The notes below the pieces were generated by a model, which was given only the letters and a program-made list of their open reading frames with translations, made no database searches and was not told where the DNA came from. 13,021 nucleotides of DNA from CAYOHP01 sp964403795 [NCBI: uncultured bacterium] (lineage in GTDB: Bacteria; Muiribacteriota; UBA6191; CAZXTJ01), in NCBI GenBank assembly GCA_964403795.1, contig CAYOHP010000167.1:1-13021 (forward strand), read 5' to 3'. Every line of letters begins with the position of its first letter. Positions within the stretch are counted from its first letter, which is position 1. Position numbers and translations under genes: made by a program. This document shows positions 6,349-12,886 of the stretch, piece after piece.

Positions 6349-7761
6349 GTGAGGACCTGGCGCTTCGGGCTGGTGGCCGGAGAGGGGCTGCGCCTGCCTT
6401 CCTGGGGCCTCGCCGCGACCCGAGGCCTGCAGGCCGGAGGGGCGGTCCTGGCCCGGGTCGTCGGGACGAGGTCCGGACCTCGTCCCGGCCGCGGGCCGGG
6501 CCTGGTCGACGGCGGAGAGCTCCTCGACGAGGCCGCGGGCGGAGCCCCCGACTTCTGGCTCGACCTGCGGGCCGACGGGACCGGCCCGGGACCGCGAGCG
6601 CCCTTCGGGTGCTGGCGGGTCGGGTGGGACACCGAGGTGGCGTTCGCAGGGAGCGGCGGGGTGCAGCAGGTGAGGGTGGTCTCGGAGGGGCGAGTGCTCC
6701 ACCGGGCTCGCCTGCGGGTCCGCCCCTCTTTGGCGGCGTCGCGGGCCATCGCCCTGGGGGTGGCGGCCGAACTCCCGGTGCGGGTCTTCGTCGAGCTCCG
6801 CGAGCGCGGACAGCTGCCCGGGGAAGGCCGGGAGCCCGTCCCCGGGACCATAGGGCGGGTCCCTGGCCGGGTGCGTCTCGTCTGGCGTGCCTTGGGCCGG
6901 CGCCTCCGGGACCTCGCCGAGGACCTCTTCGAGTACGACCTCTGGAACGTGGGGACGGTGGCCCTGGCGGTCACCCGGCCCGAGCACCTGGCGGGAGCCG
7001 GACCGGTCCGCTGGCTGCCGCCCCGGCCACCGCTTCGCTACCTGGCCGATCCCTTCCCGATCGGATCCGGCGAGTTCCTGGCCGAGGAGTACTCCTACGC
7101 TCGGGGTGGGCGAGGGCAGATCGTCCGGGTCGGGCCGGGGGGCGTGGCGCCCGAGCCCGGGCTGGAGGAGGAGTTCCACGTCTCCTACCCGGGACTGGTC
7201 CGGGACGATGCCGGCGGGACCTGCTGCGTGCCCGAGAGCTACCAGGCCGGGAGCGTGCGGCTCTACCGGCGAGCCGGCGACCGATGGCAGTTCGCACGGA
7301 CGCTGCTCACGGGCTCACCGTTCGTGGACCCGACCGTGTTCCGCCACCAGGGGCGCTGGTGGATCTTCGCCTCCGACACCGGGGACGGCGGCCATTGCCG
7401 GCTCTCGGCCTGGTACGCGGAGGCGCTGGAAGGCGGGTGGACCCCCCATCCCTGGAACCCGCTGGTGCGCGACCTGGTCGGGGGACGTCCCGCGGGCCCC
7501 GTGTTCCGTCTGGGGGAAGGCCTGTACCGCCCCGGCCAGGACTGCTCCGCGACCTACGGCGGGGCGGTGGTGGTGTCCCGGATCGAGGAGCTCACGCCGA
7601 CCCGGTTCCGGGAGGTGCCGGTGGTGCGCATGGAACCGGATCGGGAAGGGCCTTGGCCGGACGGCTTGCACCACCTGGTGGTGGAGCCGGACGGTCTGGT
7701 GATCGACGGCAAGCGGAGGGTGCGCGACCCCTGGTTCTGGCTGCGATCGCTCCTGGGGTGA
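6349..7761 (+). CDS. GINT1-N/GH43-like propeller protein with degenerate formyltransferase-like N-terminus
   Basis: The protein has 470 residues. Residues of about 198-456 resemble the beta-propeller domain named after the N-terminus of plant glucosamine inositolphosphorylceramide transferase (GINT1). Landmarks are WNVGTVAL (199-206), LRYLADPFPI (229-238), EEEFHVSYPGLVRDD (273-287), VPESYQAGSVRLYR (294-307), FVDPTVFRHQGRWWIF (325-340), RPGQDCSATYGGAVVVSRI (394-412) and DGLHHLVV (438-445). In bacteria this domain often follows a formyltransferase-like domain in polysaccharide gene clusters. Residues 1-195 here look like a short, worn copy of that: GLVAGEGLRLPSW opens it and PFGCWRVGWDTEV stands where an intact copy would have its substrate loop, and I cannot see the folate-binding signature. 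The GTG start at 6349 has GGAG at 6336-6339 (9 nt). The longer open frame upstream is Arg/Pro-rich and overlaps the Stealth gene, so I reject it. The biochemical activity is not established. Confidence 0.75.
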   Translation: MRTWRFGLVAGEGLRLPSWGLAATRGLQAGGAVLARVVGTRSGPRPGRGPGLVDGGELLDEAAGGAPDFWLDLRADGTGPGPRAPFGCWRVGWDTEVAFAGSGGVQQVRVVSEGRVLHRARLRVRPSLAASRAIALGVAAELPVRVFVELRERGQLPGEGREPVPGTIGRVPGRVRLVWRALGRRLRDLAEDLFEYDLWNVGTVALAVTRPEHLAGAGPVRWLPPRPPLRYLADPFPIGSGEFLAEEYSYARGGRGQIVRVGPGGVAPEPGLEEEFHVSYPGLVRDDAGGTCCVPESYQAGSVRLYRRAGDRWQFARTLLTGSPFVDPTVFRHQGRWWIFASDTGDGGHCRLSAWYAEALEGGWTPHPWNPLVRDLVGGRPAGPVFRLGEGLYRPGQDCSATYGGAVVVSRIEELTPTRFREVPVVRMEPDREGPWPDGLHHLVVEPDGLVIDGKRRVRDPWFWLRSLLG

Positions 7762-7782
7762 GCCACCCGGACCCGAGGCGGG

Positions 7783-8634
7783 CTACCGGATGGGGTGGTC
7801 GGGAGTGGGGGGAGGCCTGGTCCCGAAGCGCCGGAGGCGCCAGTGCCAGGCGTCGAGTCGGGCACGGATCCGGAACCAGGTGGTGGCCAGGGGATCCAGG
7901 CCAAGGGGCAGCCATTCAGGGACCTTGGCGCGGGCGATCAGGAAGGGGACCGGCCGCGACGAGCTGATGCCCAGTTCGTCCCGGGTGAGGGTGAAGCGAC
8001 CCCGGGAAGCTCCGTCGTAGAGCAGGGCGGTGAGCAGGGTCTGGTCGAAGTTGTGGAGCCCGGGCTCGACGGTCCCGGGGGCGATGACCTCGGGGACCAT
8101 GGCCAGATCCCGCCAGGTCCGGATCAGGTCGGCGATGACCGGGCGTCCCGGGTCGAACGCCACCACCCCCGCCGCCCGCGCCCGGAACGTCTCCCAGACC
8201 GGATCGATCCCCCGCCGACGGAGTTGGCTCCGGGTCTCGGGGTCCGATCGCGCCAGGCCGCCACCTCCGAAGGGGGTGTAGAGGCCGGTCCGGTCGACCG
8301 CCTCCCGGATGGGATCGAGACGATCGAGGAGCAGGGTGGCGCTGTCCAGCCAGAGCAAGGGGCTCGGATCCCTCTCGGCCTCGGCCGCGATCAGGATCGG
8401 CTTCCAGGCGAAGGTGCCCCGCTCCATGCGGACGTGCTCCGGATGGGCCTCGAAGGGGAAGCGGATGCGGGTCGTCCCGGGGGCCTCCCGGGCGAGGACC
8501 GCGAGCTGGTCCCGGGTCATCCCCAGGTCGTAGATCCTGAGTTCCGAGGGGTCGATGCCGGTTCGCCGGGCGCTCCGCAGGAACTGGAGCAGGCAACGGA
8601 AGTACCGGTGGTCGGCGCCGGTCAGGATCCTCAT
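7783..8634 (-). CDS. DUF1647/GT-A-like putative glycosyltransferase
   Basis: The protein has 283 residues and resembles DUF1647 and related nucleotide-diphospho-sugar transferase-like proteins. It opens MRILTGADHRYFRCLLQFL, then ELRIYDLGMT (31-40), RFPFEAHPEHV (58-68), FAWKPILI (75-82), and PLLWLDSATLLLDRL (92-106), where the LDS stretch sits at the usual metal/nucleotide site of a GT-A fold. AGVVAFDP (155-162) and EPGLHNFDQTLLTALLY (190-206) follow, the latter like the acceptor end of GT8-type enzymes. There is no signal peptide; the C-terminus is basic (RIRARLDAWHWRLRRF), perhaps membrane-binding. The ATG at 8634 has GGAG (plus strand 8640-8643, 5 nt spacing). The frame stays open another 100 codons into the oxoamine synthase region, which I reject. 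It is convergent with the propeller gene, 21 nt between stops. Donor and acceptor are unknown. Confidence 0.75.
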   Translation of the reverse strand: MRILTGADHRYFRCLLQFLRSARRTGIDPSELRIYDLGMTRDQLAVLAREAPGTTRIRFPFEAHPEHVRMERGTFAWKPILIAAEAERDPSPLLWLDSATLLLDRLDPIREAVDRTGLYTPFGGGGLARSDPETRSQLRRRGIDPVWETFRARAAGVVAFDPGRPVIADLIRTWRDLAMVPEVIAPGTVEPGLHNFDQTLLTALLYDGASRGRFTLTRDELGISSSRPVPFLIARAKVPEWLPLGLDPLATTWFRIRARLDAWHWRLRRFGTRPPPTPDHPIR

Positions 8635-8667
8635 GGGGACTCCATCTTCGGGAGCGGGCGGCGGGGC

Positions 8668-8673
8668 GGTCAA
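8668..8673 (-). promoter_or_regulatory. possible -35 element for the DUF1647-like gene
   Basis: The minus strand reads TTGACC here, close to the TTGACA consensus, and GAAGAT follows after 18 nt as a poor -10. A start from it would fall inside the SD of the gene at 8634, so it is doubtful as drawn. It is noted because the 121-nt gap between the divergent starts must hold both promoters. Confidence 0.2.
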
Positions 8674-8707
8674 GGAAACTGGGCTGGGCACTGTCGCCGA
8701 GCGCTCC

Positions 8708-8731
8708 GCAGGCGTTGGAAACGCTGCCTGC
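8708..8731. promoter_or_regulatory. inverted repeat, candidate operator of the phosphonate operon
   Basis: Two nested inverted repeats share this spot. GCAGGC (8708-8713) pairs with GCCTGC (8726-8731), and GCGTT (8712-8716) pairs with AACGC (8720-8724) around a GGA centre. The site covers the possible -35 hexamer and part of the spacer upstream of the operon, where a repressor would be expected to bind. It could equally serve the divergent gene. No regulator gene is seen in the window. Confidence 0.4.
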
Positions 8732-8743
8732 TCCTGATAGACT
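8715..8743 (+). promoter_or_regulatory. candidate sigma-70-type promoter of the phosphonate operon
   Basis: TTGGAA (8715-8720) and TAGACT (8738-8743) are separated by exactly 17 nt. Each matches 4 of 6 consensus positions, and the -10 fits TANNNT. Transcription would start near 8750, only a few nt before the ATG at 8756, which has no SD. A near-leaderless message is therefore plausible. Confidence 0.4.
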
Positions 8744-8755
8744 CGAGTCCTGCCC

Positions 8756-10108
8756 ATGAGCCGCCGGGAAGACACAGGCCCCATGGCCCGTCCCCACGCG
8801 GATCCCGCCGGGGCGATGGATCCCCCTGCCGGCGCTCCGGCCCGGCTCGCGGGAGCCGCATCGACCTCCCCGGTCGCGTCCCGATCGGGTCCGGGCCACC
8901 CCGAGGGAGCCGCCGGTCTTGCGGTGCTCGCCAAGGCCAGGAGCTACTCCGAGGCCCCCGCGGTGCGCGCCATGGGCTGCTACCCCTACTTCCGTACCCT
9001 GTCGTCGGCCCAGGACACCGAGGTCGAGATCGACGGGCGGACCGTGCTCATGCTGGGCTCGAACAGCTACCTCGGGCTCACCAACCACCCCGAGTTGAAG
9101 CAAGCCGCGAAGGACGCCATCGAGAAGTACGGGACCGGTTGCGCCGGCTCCCGGTTCTTGAACGGTGCCCTCGACCTGCACCTCCAGTTGGAGCACGAGC
9201 TCTCCCGCCTGGTCGGCAAGGAGGCGGTGCTGCTCTTCTCGACCGGATACCAGGCCAACCTCGGGGCGCTCTCCGCCCTGGTCGGCAAGGGCGAGTACGC
9301 GGTGGTGGACAAGAGCGACCACGCCTCGATCATCGACGGCTGCCGGCTCTCGTTCGGCAAGATGGTCCGCTTCCCCCACAAGGACATGGACGCCCTCGAT
9401 GCCCGGCTCGCCGAACTCGAGCCCGAGGCCGGCAAGCTGGTGGTGGTCGACGGGGTCTTCAGCATGGAGGGCGACGTGATCCCGCTGCCCCGGGTGGCCG
9501 AGATCTGCCGCCGCCACGGGGCCGCGCTCATGGTCGACGACGCCCACGCCATCGGCGTACTCGGACCGGGAGGCGCCGGGACGCCCTCGCACTTCGGCCT
9601 GAACGACCAGGTCCACCTGATCGTGGGGACCTTCTCGAAGTCGCTGGCCAGCCTCGGGGGCTTCGTGGCCGGCGACGCCTCCACCATCGACTTCCTGCGC
9701 CACCATTCCCGGACCCTGATCTTCAGCGCCAGCATGAGCCCGGCCAATGCCGCCGCCGCCCTGGCCGCCCTGGCGGTGATGCGCCGGGAGCCGGAGCGCC
9801 AGGTCCGGTTGTGGCAGAACACCGAGCGCATGAAGCAGGGACTGGCCCGGAGCGGCTTCGACCTCGGCGAGTCCGAGAGTCCGGTGCTGCCGGTCTACGT
9901 GCGGGGCCGGCTCGAGACCTTCCGCTTCTGCAAGCGCCTCGAGGAACTCGGGGTGTTCGTGAATCCGGTGGTGGCGCCGGCGGTGCTCCCGGGCCACGAG
10001 CTGGTGCGGGTCAGCCTCATGGCCACCCACACCGAGGCCCAAATCGACCGGGCCCTCGAACTCTTCGAGGTGGCCGGCCGGGAGTTCGGGCTCCTGGGGA
10101 GAGGCTAG
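8756..10108 (+). CDS. alpha-oxoamine synthase, serine palmitoyltransferase-like (PLP)
   Basis: This is a PLP enzyme of the alpha-oxoamine synthase family, whose members condense an amino acid with an acyl-CoA with loss of CO2. In my reading it is closest to bacterial serine palmitoyltransferase, the first step of sphingoid-base synthesis; 2-amino-3-ketobutyrate ligase or BioF activity are alternatives. Visible motifs are [13 protein letters not shown] (101-113), [14 protein letters not shown] (124-137), [15 protein letters not shown] (188-202, PLP-stacking H189), [11 protein letters not shown] (230-240), [12 protein letters not shown] (259-270, pyridine-nitrogen D261) and [13 protein letters not shown] (291-303) with the PLP lysine K295. 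The core begins near residue 55. Residues 1-54 are a Pro/Ala/Gly-rich extension that may not be translated: in-frame ATGs at 8783 and 8816 are alternatives, and none has a clear SD. It leads the operon; the PEP mutase ATG is 4 nt after its stop. No acyl carrier protein gene is adjacent. Confidence 0.9.
   Translation: MSRREDTGPMARPHADPAGAMDPPAGAPARLAGAASTSPVASRSGPGHPEGAAGLAVLAKARSYSEAPAVRAMGCYPYFRTLSSAQDTEVEIDGRTVLMLGSNSYLGLTNHPELKQAAKDAIEKYGTGCAGSRFLNGALDLHLQLEHELSRLVGKEAVLLFSTGYQANLGALSALVGKGEYAVVDKSDHASIIDGCRLSFGKMVRFPHKDMDALDARLAELEPEAGKLVVVDGVFSMEGDVIPLPRVAEICRRHGAALMVDDAHAIGVLGPGGAGTPSHFGLNDQVHLIVGTFSKSLASLGGFVAGDASTIDFLRHHSRTLIFSASMSPANAAAALAALAVMRREPERQVRLWQNTERMKQGLARSGFDLGESESPVLPVYVRGRLETFRFCKRLEELGVFVNPVVAPAVLPGHELVRVSLMATHTEAQIDRALELFEVAGREFGLLGRG
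10096..10104 (+). promoter_or_regulatory. Shine-Dalgarno site of the PEP mutase gene, inside the preceding gene
   Basis: GGGGAGAGG lies in the last codons of the oxoamine synthase gene, 8 nt before the ATG at 10113. This fixes the start and implies that the two genes are translated from one message. Confidence 0.75.
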
Positions 10109-10112
10109 GCCC

Positions 10113-11738
10113 ATGGAACGCAGGACCACGGCCCTGAAGCGGCTGCTCGGGTCGGGAACGCTGCAGTTCCTGATGGAGGCCCACAACGGCCTCTCGGCGC
10201 GGATCGCCGAGGAGGCGGGCTTCAAGGCGATCTGGGCCAGCGGACTCTCCATGTCGGCCCAGTTCGGGGTCCGCGATTCCAACGAGGCCAGCTGGACCCA
10301 GGTCCTCGAGATGCTCGAGTTCATGAGCGACGCCACCACGGTGCCGATCCTGCTCGACGGGGACACCGGCTACGGGAACTTCAACAACGTGCGTCGCCTG
10401 GTGCGGAAGCTGGAGCAACGCAACGTCGCCGGGGTCTGTCTGGAGGACAAGCTCTTCCCCAAGACCAACAGCTTCCTAGGTACCGAGCCCCAGGAGCTGG
10501 CCGGGATCGAGGAGTTCGCCGGCAAGATCCGCGCCGCCAAGGACGCCCAGGAGGATCCCGACTTCGTGGTGGTGGCCCGGGTCGAGGCCTTCATCGCCAG
10601 GCGCGGGCTCGAGGAGGCGCTCCGGCGGGCCGAGGCGTACCACGCCGCGGGCGCCGACGCGATCCTGATCCACTCGGCCAAGAAGGTCCCGGACGAGATC
10701 CTGGCCTTCAAGGCCGAGTGGGGCGATCGCTGTCCGGTGGTGATCGTCCCGACCAAGTACTACACGACGCCGACCGAGGTGTTCCGGGCCGAGGGGTTCG
10801 CGGCCGTGATCTGGGCCAACCACCAGCTCAGGGCGTCGATCTCGGCGATGACCGCGATCACCCGCCAGATCCACAAGGAGGAGAACCTCCTCACGGTCGA
10901 GGACCGGGTGGCCAGCCTCGCCGAGGTGTTCCGGCTCCAGGGCGCCGACGAGCTGGAGGCGGCCGAGGCCCGTTACCTGCCGCGCGCGGAGGCCGGTCCC
11001 CGGGCCCTGGTGCTGGCGGCATCCCGGGGCCACGAGCTCGGCGAGCTCACCCGCGATCGCCCCAAGGCCATGGTGAAGATCGGCGAGAAGCCGCTGCTCG
11101 GCCACATCGTGGAGGCCTACCGGCAGGGGGGGGTCCGGGAGGTCACGGTGGTGCGGGGCTACCGGGCCGAGACCGTGGACGTACCCCATGCCCGCTATGT
11201 CGACAACCCCGAGTACGAGGACTCCGGCGAACTGGTCTCGCTCTCGAAGGGACTGGCGGCCCTGGGGGACGATCGGCCCCTGGTCGTCTCCTACGGCGAC
11301 GTGCTGTTCCGGCGCTACATCCCCGAGGCCCTGATCGAGACCCCGGACCGGTTCGCGATCGCGGTCGACACCAACTGGCGGGAGAGCGCCAACCGGGACC
11401 GTCAGGCCGACCTGGTCCGCTGCAGTCTCCCCGGGACCAGCCGGCGCAGCTACTTCACGCCGGCCCGGCTGGTGGCGATCGCGGATCGGCTGCCCGAGGA
11501 TGCCATCGACGGCGAGTGGATGGGCTTCCTCAAGGTCTCTCCCCTGGGGCTGCCGGTGCTGCGCAAGGCCCTCGCCGGGCTGCTCGCGGATCCCGGCCAG
11601 CGGCTGGCCAAGATGCCGGGCCTGATCTCGGCGCTCCTGGCCGCGGGGGAGCAGATCCGGGTGGTCTACACCAGCGGCAACTGGCTCGACGTGGACAGCC
11701 TGGAGGACGTCGCCCACGGAGCGGTCGCCCTGCCGTGA
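10113..11738 (+). CDS. pepM: phosphoenolpyruvate mutase fused to a nucleotidyltransferase-like domain
   Basis: Residues 1-290 are PEP mutase, which rearranges phosphoenolpyruvate to phosphonopyruvate and so forms the C-P bond. Diagnostic parts are [19 protein letters not shown] (40-58), [13 protein letters not shown] (80-92) with the Mg-binding aspartates, and the PEP mutase signature [11 protein letters not shown] (111-121), which separates it from isocitrate lyase-type relatives. Residues of about 297-541 are a nucleotidyltransferase-like domain: [16 protein letters not shown] (298-313), [14 protein letters not shown] (316-329), SYGDVLF (393-399, candidate metal Asp D396) and [11 protein letters not shown] (523-533). 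The usual AAG-x-G-x-R loop reads AASRGHEL, losing the glycine and the arginine that contact the nucleotide, so catalysis by this domain is doubtful. The 541-residue length agrees with known fused members. The stop overlaps the next start as GTGA. Confidence 0.95.
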   Translation: MERRTTALKRLLGSGTLQFLMEAHNGLSARIAEEAGFKAIWASGLSMSAQFGVRDSNEASWTQVLEMLEFMSDATTVPILLDGDTGYGNFNNVRRLVRKLEQRNVAGVCLEDKLFPKTNSFLGTEPQELAGIEEFAGKIRAAKDAQEDPDFVVVARVEAFIARRGLEEALRRAEAYHAAGADAILIHSAKKVPDEILAFKAEWGDRCPVVIVPTKYYTTPTEVFRAEGFAAVIWANHQLRASISAMTAITRQIHKEENLLTVEDRVASLAEVFRLQGADELEAAEARYLPRAEAGPRALVLAASRGHELGELTRDRPKAMVKIGEKPLLGHIVEAYRQGGVREVTVVRGYRAETVDVPHARYVDNPEYEDSGELVSLSKGLAALGDDRPLVVSYGDVLFRRYIPEALIETPDRFAIAVDTNWRESANRDRQADLVRCSLPGTSRRSYFTPARLVAIADRLPEDAIDGEWMGFLKVSPLGLPVLRKALAGLLADPGQRLAKMPGLISALLAAGEQIRVVYTSGNWLDVDSLEDVAHGAVALP

Positions 11739-12886
11739 TCGAGGCCGAGCGCTTCGTGGGCGCGGCGGTGGAGAGGGGCTTCTCCACCTGGTCGGCGGTG
11801 CCCTGCTCCTACCTCCAGCCGCTCATCGACCATGTGATCGGCTCGCCGGCGACCCGGTACGTGAACGCCGTGAACGAGGCGCATGCGGTGGCGATCGCGG
11901 CCGGCTCGGGGCTGGGGGGGTGTCGGGGCGTGGCGATGTTCCAGAACTCCGGGCTCGGCAACGCGGTGAACCCGCTCACCTCGCTGGCCTGGGTCTTCCG
12001 CCTCCCGCTCCTCCTGGTGGTGACACTGCGGGCGGAACCGGGGGGGCGGCCCGACGAGCCCCAGCACGAGCTGATGGGCCGGATCACCACCCGGATGCTC
12101 GAGCTCATGGAGATCCCCTGGCGCTGGTTCCCGGAGGTCGACGCCGAGGTAGAGCCCGCCCTGGCGGAGGCCGAAGCGCATTTCGAGGGCGAGAGCCGGC
12201 CGTTCGCCCTGGTGATGCGCCACGGCGCGGTGGCCGCGGGTCCCGGGAACGGGATCTGCCCGATGACGGCGACCCCGGAGTCCGTGGTCGTCCCCGGGAA
12301 GCGTCGGGTGCCGAGCCTCGCCACCCGGGCCCGGATGCTGGCGGCGCTCCAGGCGGCGACCGGGCCTGGAGATCTCGTGGTGGCCACCACCGGGTACACG
12401 GGACGGGAGCTGGCCGCCCTCGAGGACCGGCCCAACCAGTTCTACATGGTGGGCTCGATGGGGTGCGCCTCGAGCTTCGGGCTGGGGCTGGCCCTTGCCC
12501 AGCCGGCGCGTCGCGTGATCGTGGTGGACGGCGACGGAGCGGCCTTGATGCACCTGGGCGCGCTGGCCGCCATCGCCCACGAGGCGCCTCGCAACCTGGT
12601 GCATGTGGTGCTCGACAACACGAGTTACGAGTCGACCGGCGGACAGGCCACGGTCTCCGACTCGGCCGACCTCCTGGGGGCGGCCCTGGCACTCGGCTAT
12701 GGGCGCGGTGCCCGGATCGTCTCGCCCGAGGAACTCGCCGAGGCGATCTCCGACCGGGAGCCGGGGCTGCGGATGCTCCACGTCCCGATCGCCTGCGGGG
12801 TCATGGAGAAGCTTCCCCGGCCCAAGGTTTCCCCCGTCGAGGTGGCGGCCCGCTTCCGGAGGCACCTGGCAAAGGGGCCGGGGTGA
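11735..12886 (+). CDS. ppd: phosphonopyruvate decarboxylase
   Basis: This thiamine-diphosphate (ThDP) enzyme decarboxylates phosphonopyruvate to phosphonoacetaldehyde, the step that pulls the unfavourable PEP mutase equilibrium forward. Its 383 residues match the family. The N-terminal half has AVPCSYL (21-27), [11 protein letters not shown] (47-57) with catalytic Glu E48, [14 protein letters not shown] (68-81) and [12 protein letters not shown] (104-115), all characteristic of Ppd and sulfopyruvate decarboxylase. The C-terminal half has GYTGREL (220-226), [14 protein letters not shown] (240-253) and the ThDP/Mg motif [13 protein letters not shown] (263-275) ending at DN (294-295). Pairing with PEP mutase favours phosphonopyruvate over sulfopyruvate. 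The GTG start overlaps the pepM stop by 4 nt (11735-11738), so translation is coupled. The same overlap is repeated at its 3' end with the next gene. Confidence 0.95.
   Translation: MIEAERFVGAAVERGFSTWSAVPCSYLQPLIDHVIGSPATRYVNAVNEAHAVAIAAGSGLGGCRGVAMFQNSGLGNAVNPLTSLAWVFRLPLLLVVTLRAEPGGRPDEPQHELMGRITTRMLELMEIPWRWFPEVDAEVEPALAEAEAHFEGESRPFALVMRHGAVAAGPGNGICPMTATPESVVVPGKRRVPSLATRARMLAALQAATGPGDLVVATTGYTGRELAALEDRPNQFYMVGSMGCASSFGLGLALAQPARRVIVVDGDGAALMHLGALAAIAHEAPRNLVHVVLDNTSYESTGGQATVSDSADLLGAALALGYGRGARIVSPEELAEAISDREPGLRMLHVPIACGVMEKLPRPKVSPVEVAARFRRHLAKGPG

Noticed and set aside
3776-6352. A plus-strand open frame of about 860 codons across the epimerase, glycosyltransferase and Stealth genes
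   Set aside because: It is open only because of GC-rich codon bias. It shares sequence with three genes whose conserved motifs are in other frames.
4182-6974. A minus-strand open frame of 930 codons
   Set aside because: Compositionally biased translation, out of frame with the Stealth gene and antisense to the PimA-like and propeller genes; no recognisable domain.
7916-10366. A minus-strand open frame of about 816 codons opposite the oxoamine synthase
   Set aside because: The opposite strand encodes an intact PLP enzyme with all active-site motifs; the antisense translation is Gly/Arg/Pro/His-rich shadow sequence.
11735-12886. Sulfopyruvate decarboxylase or another ThDP enzyme instead of phosphonopyruvate decarboxylase
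   Set aside because: The families are close, but the translationally coupled PEP mutase gene makes phosphonopyruvate the natural substrate.
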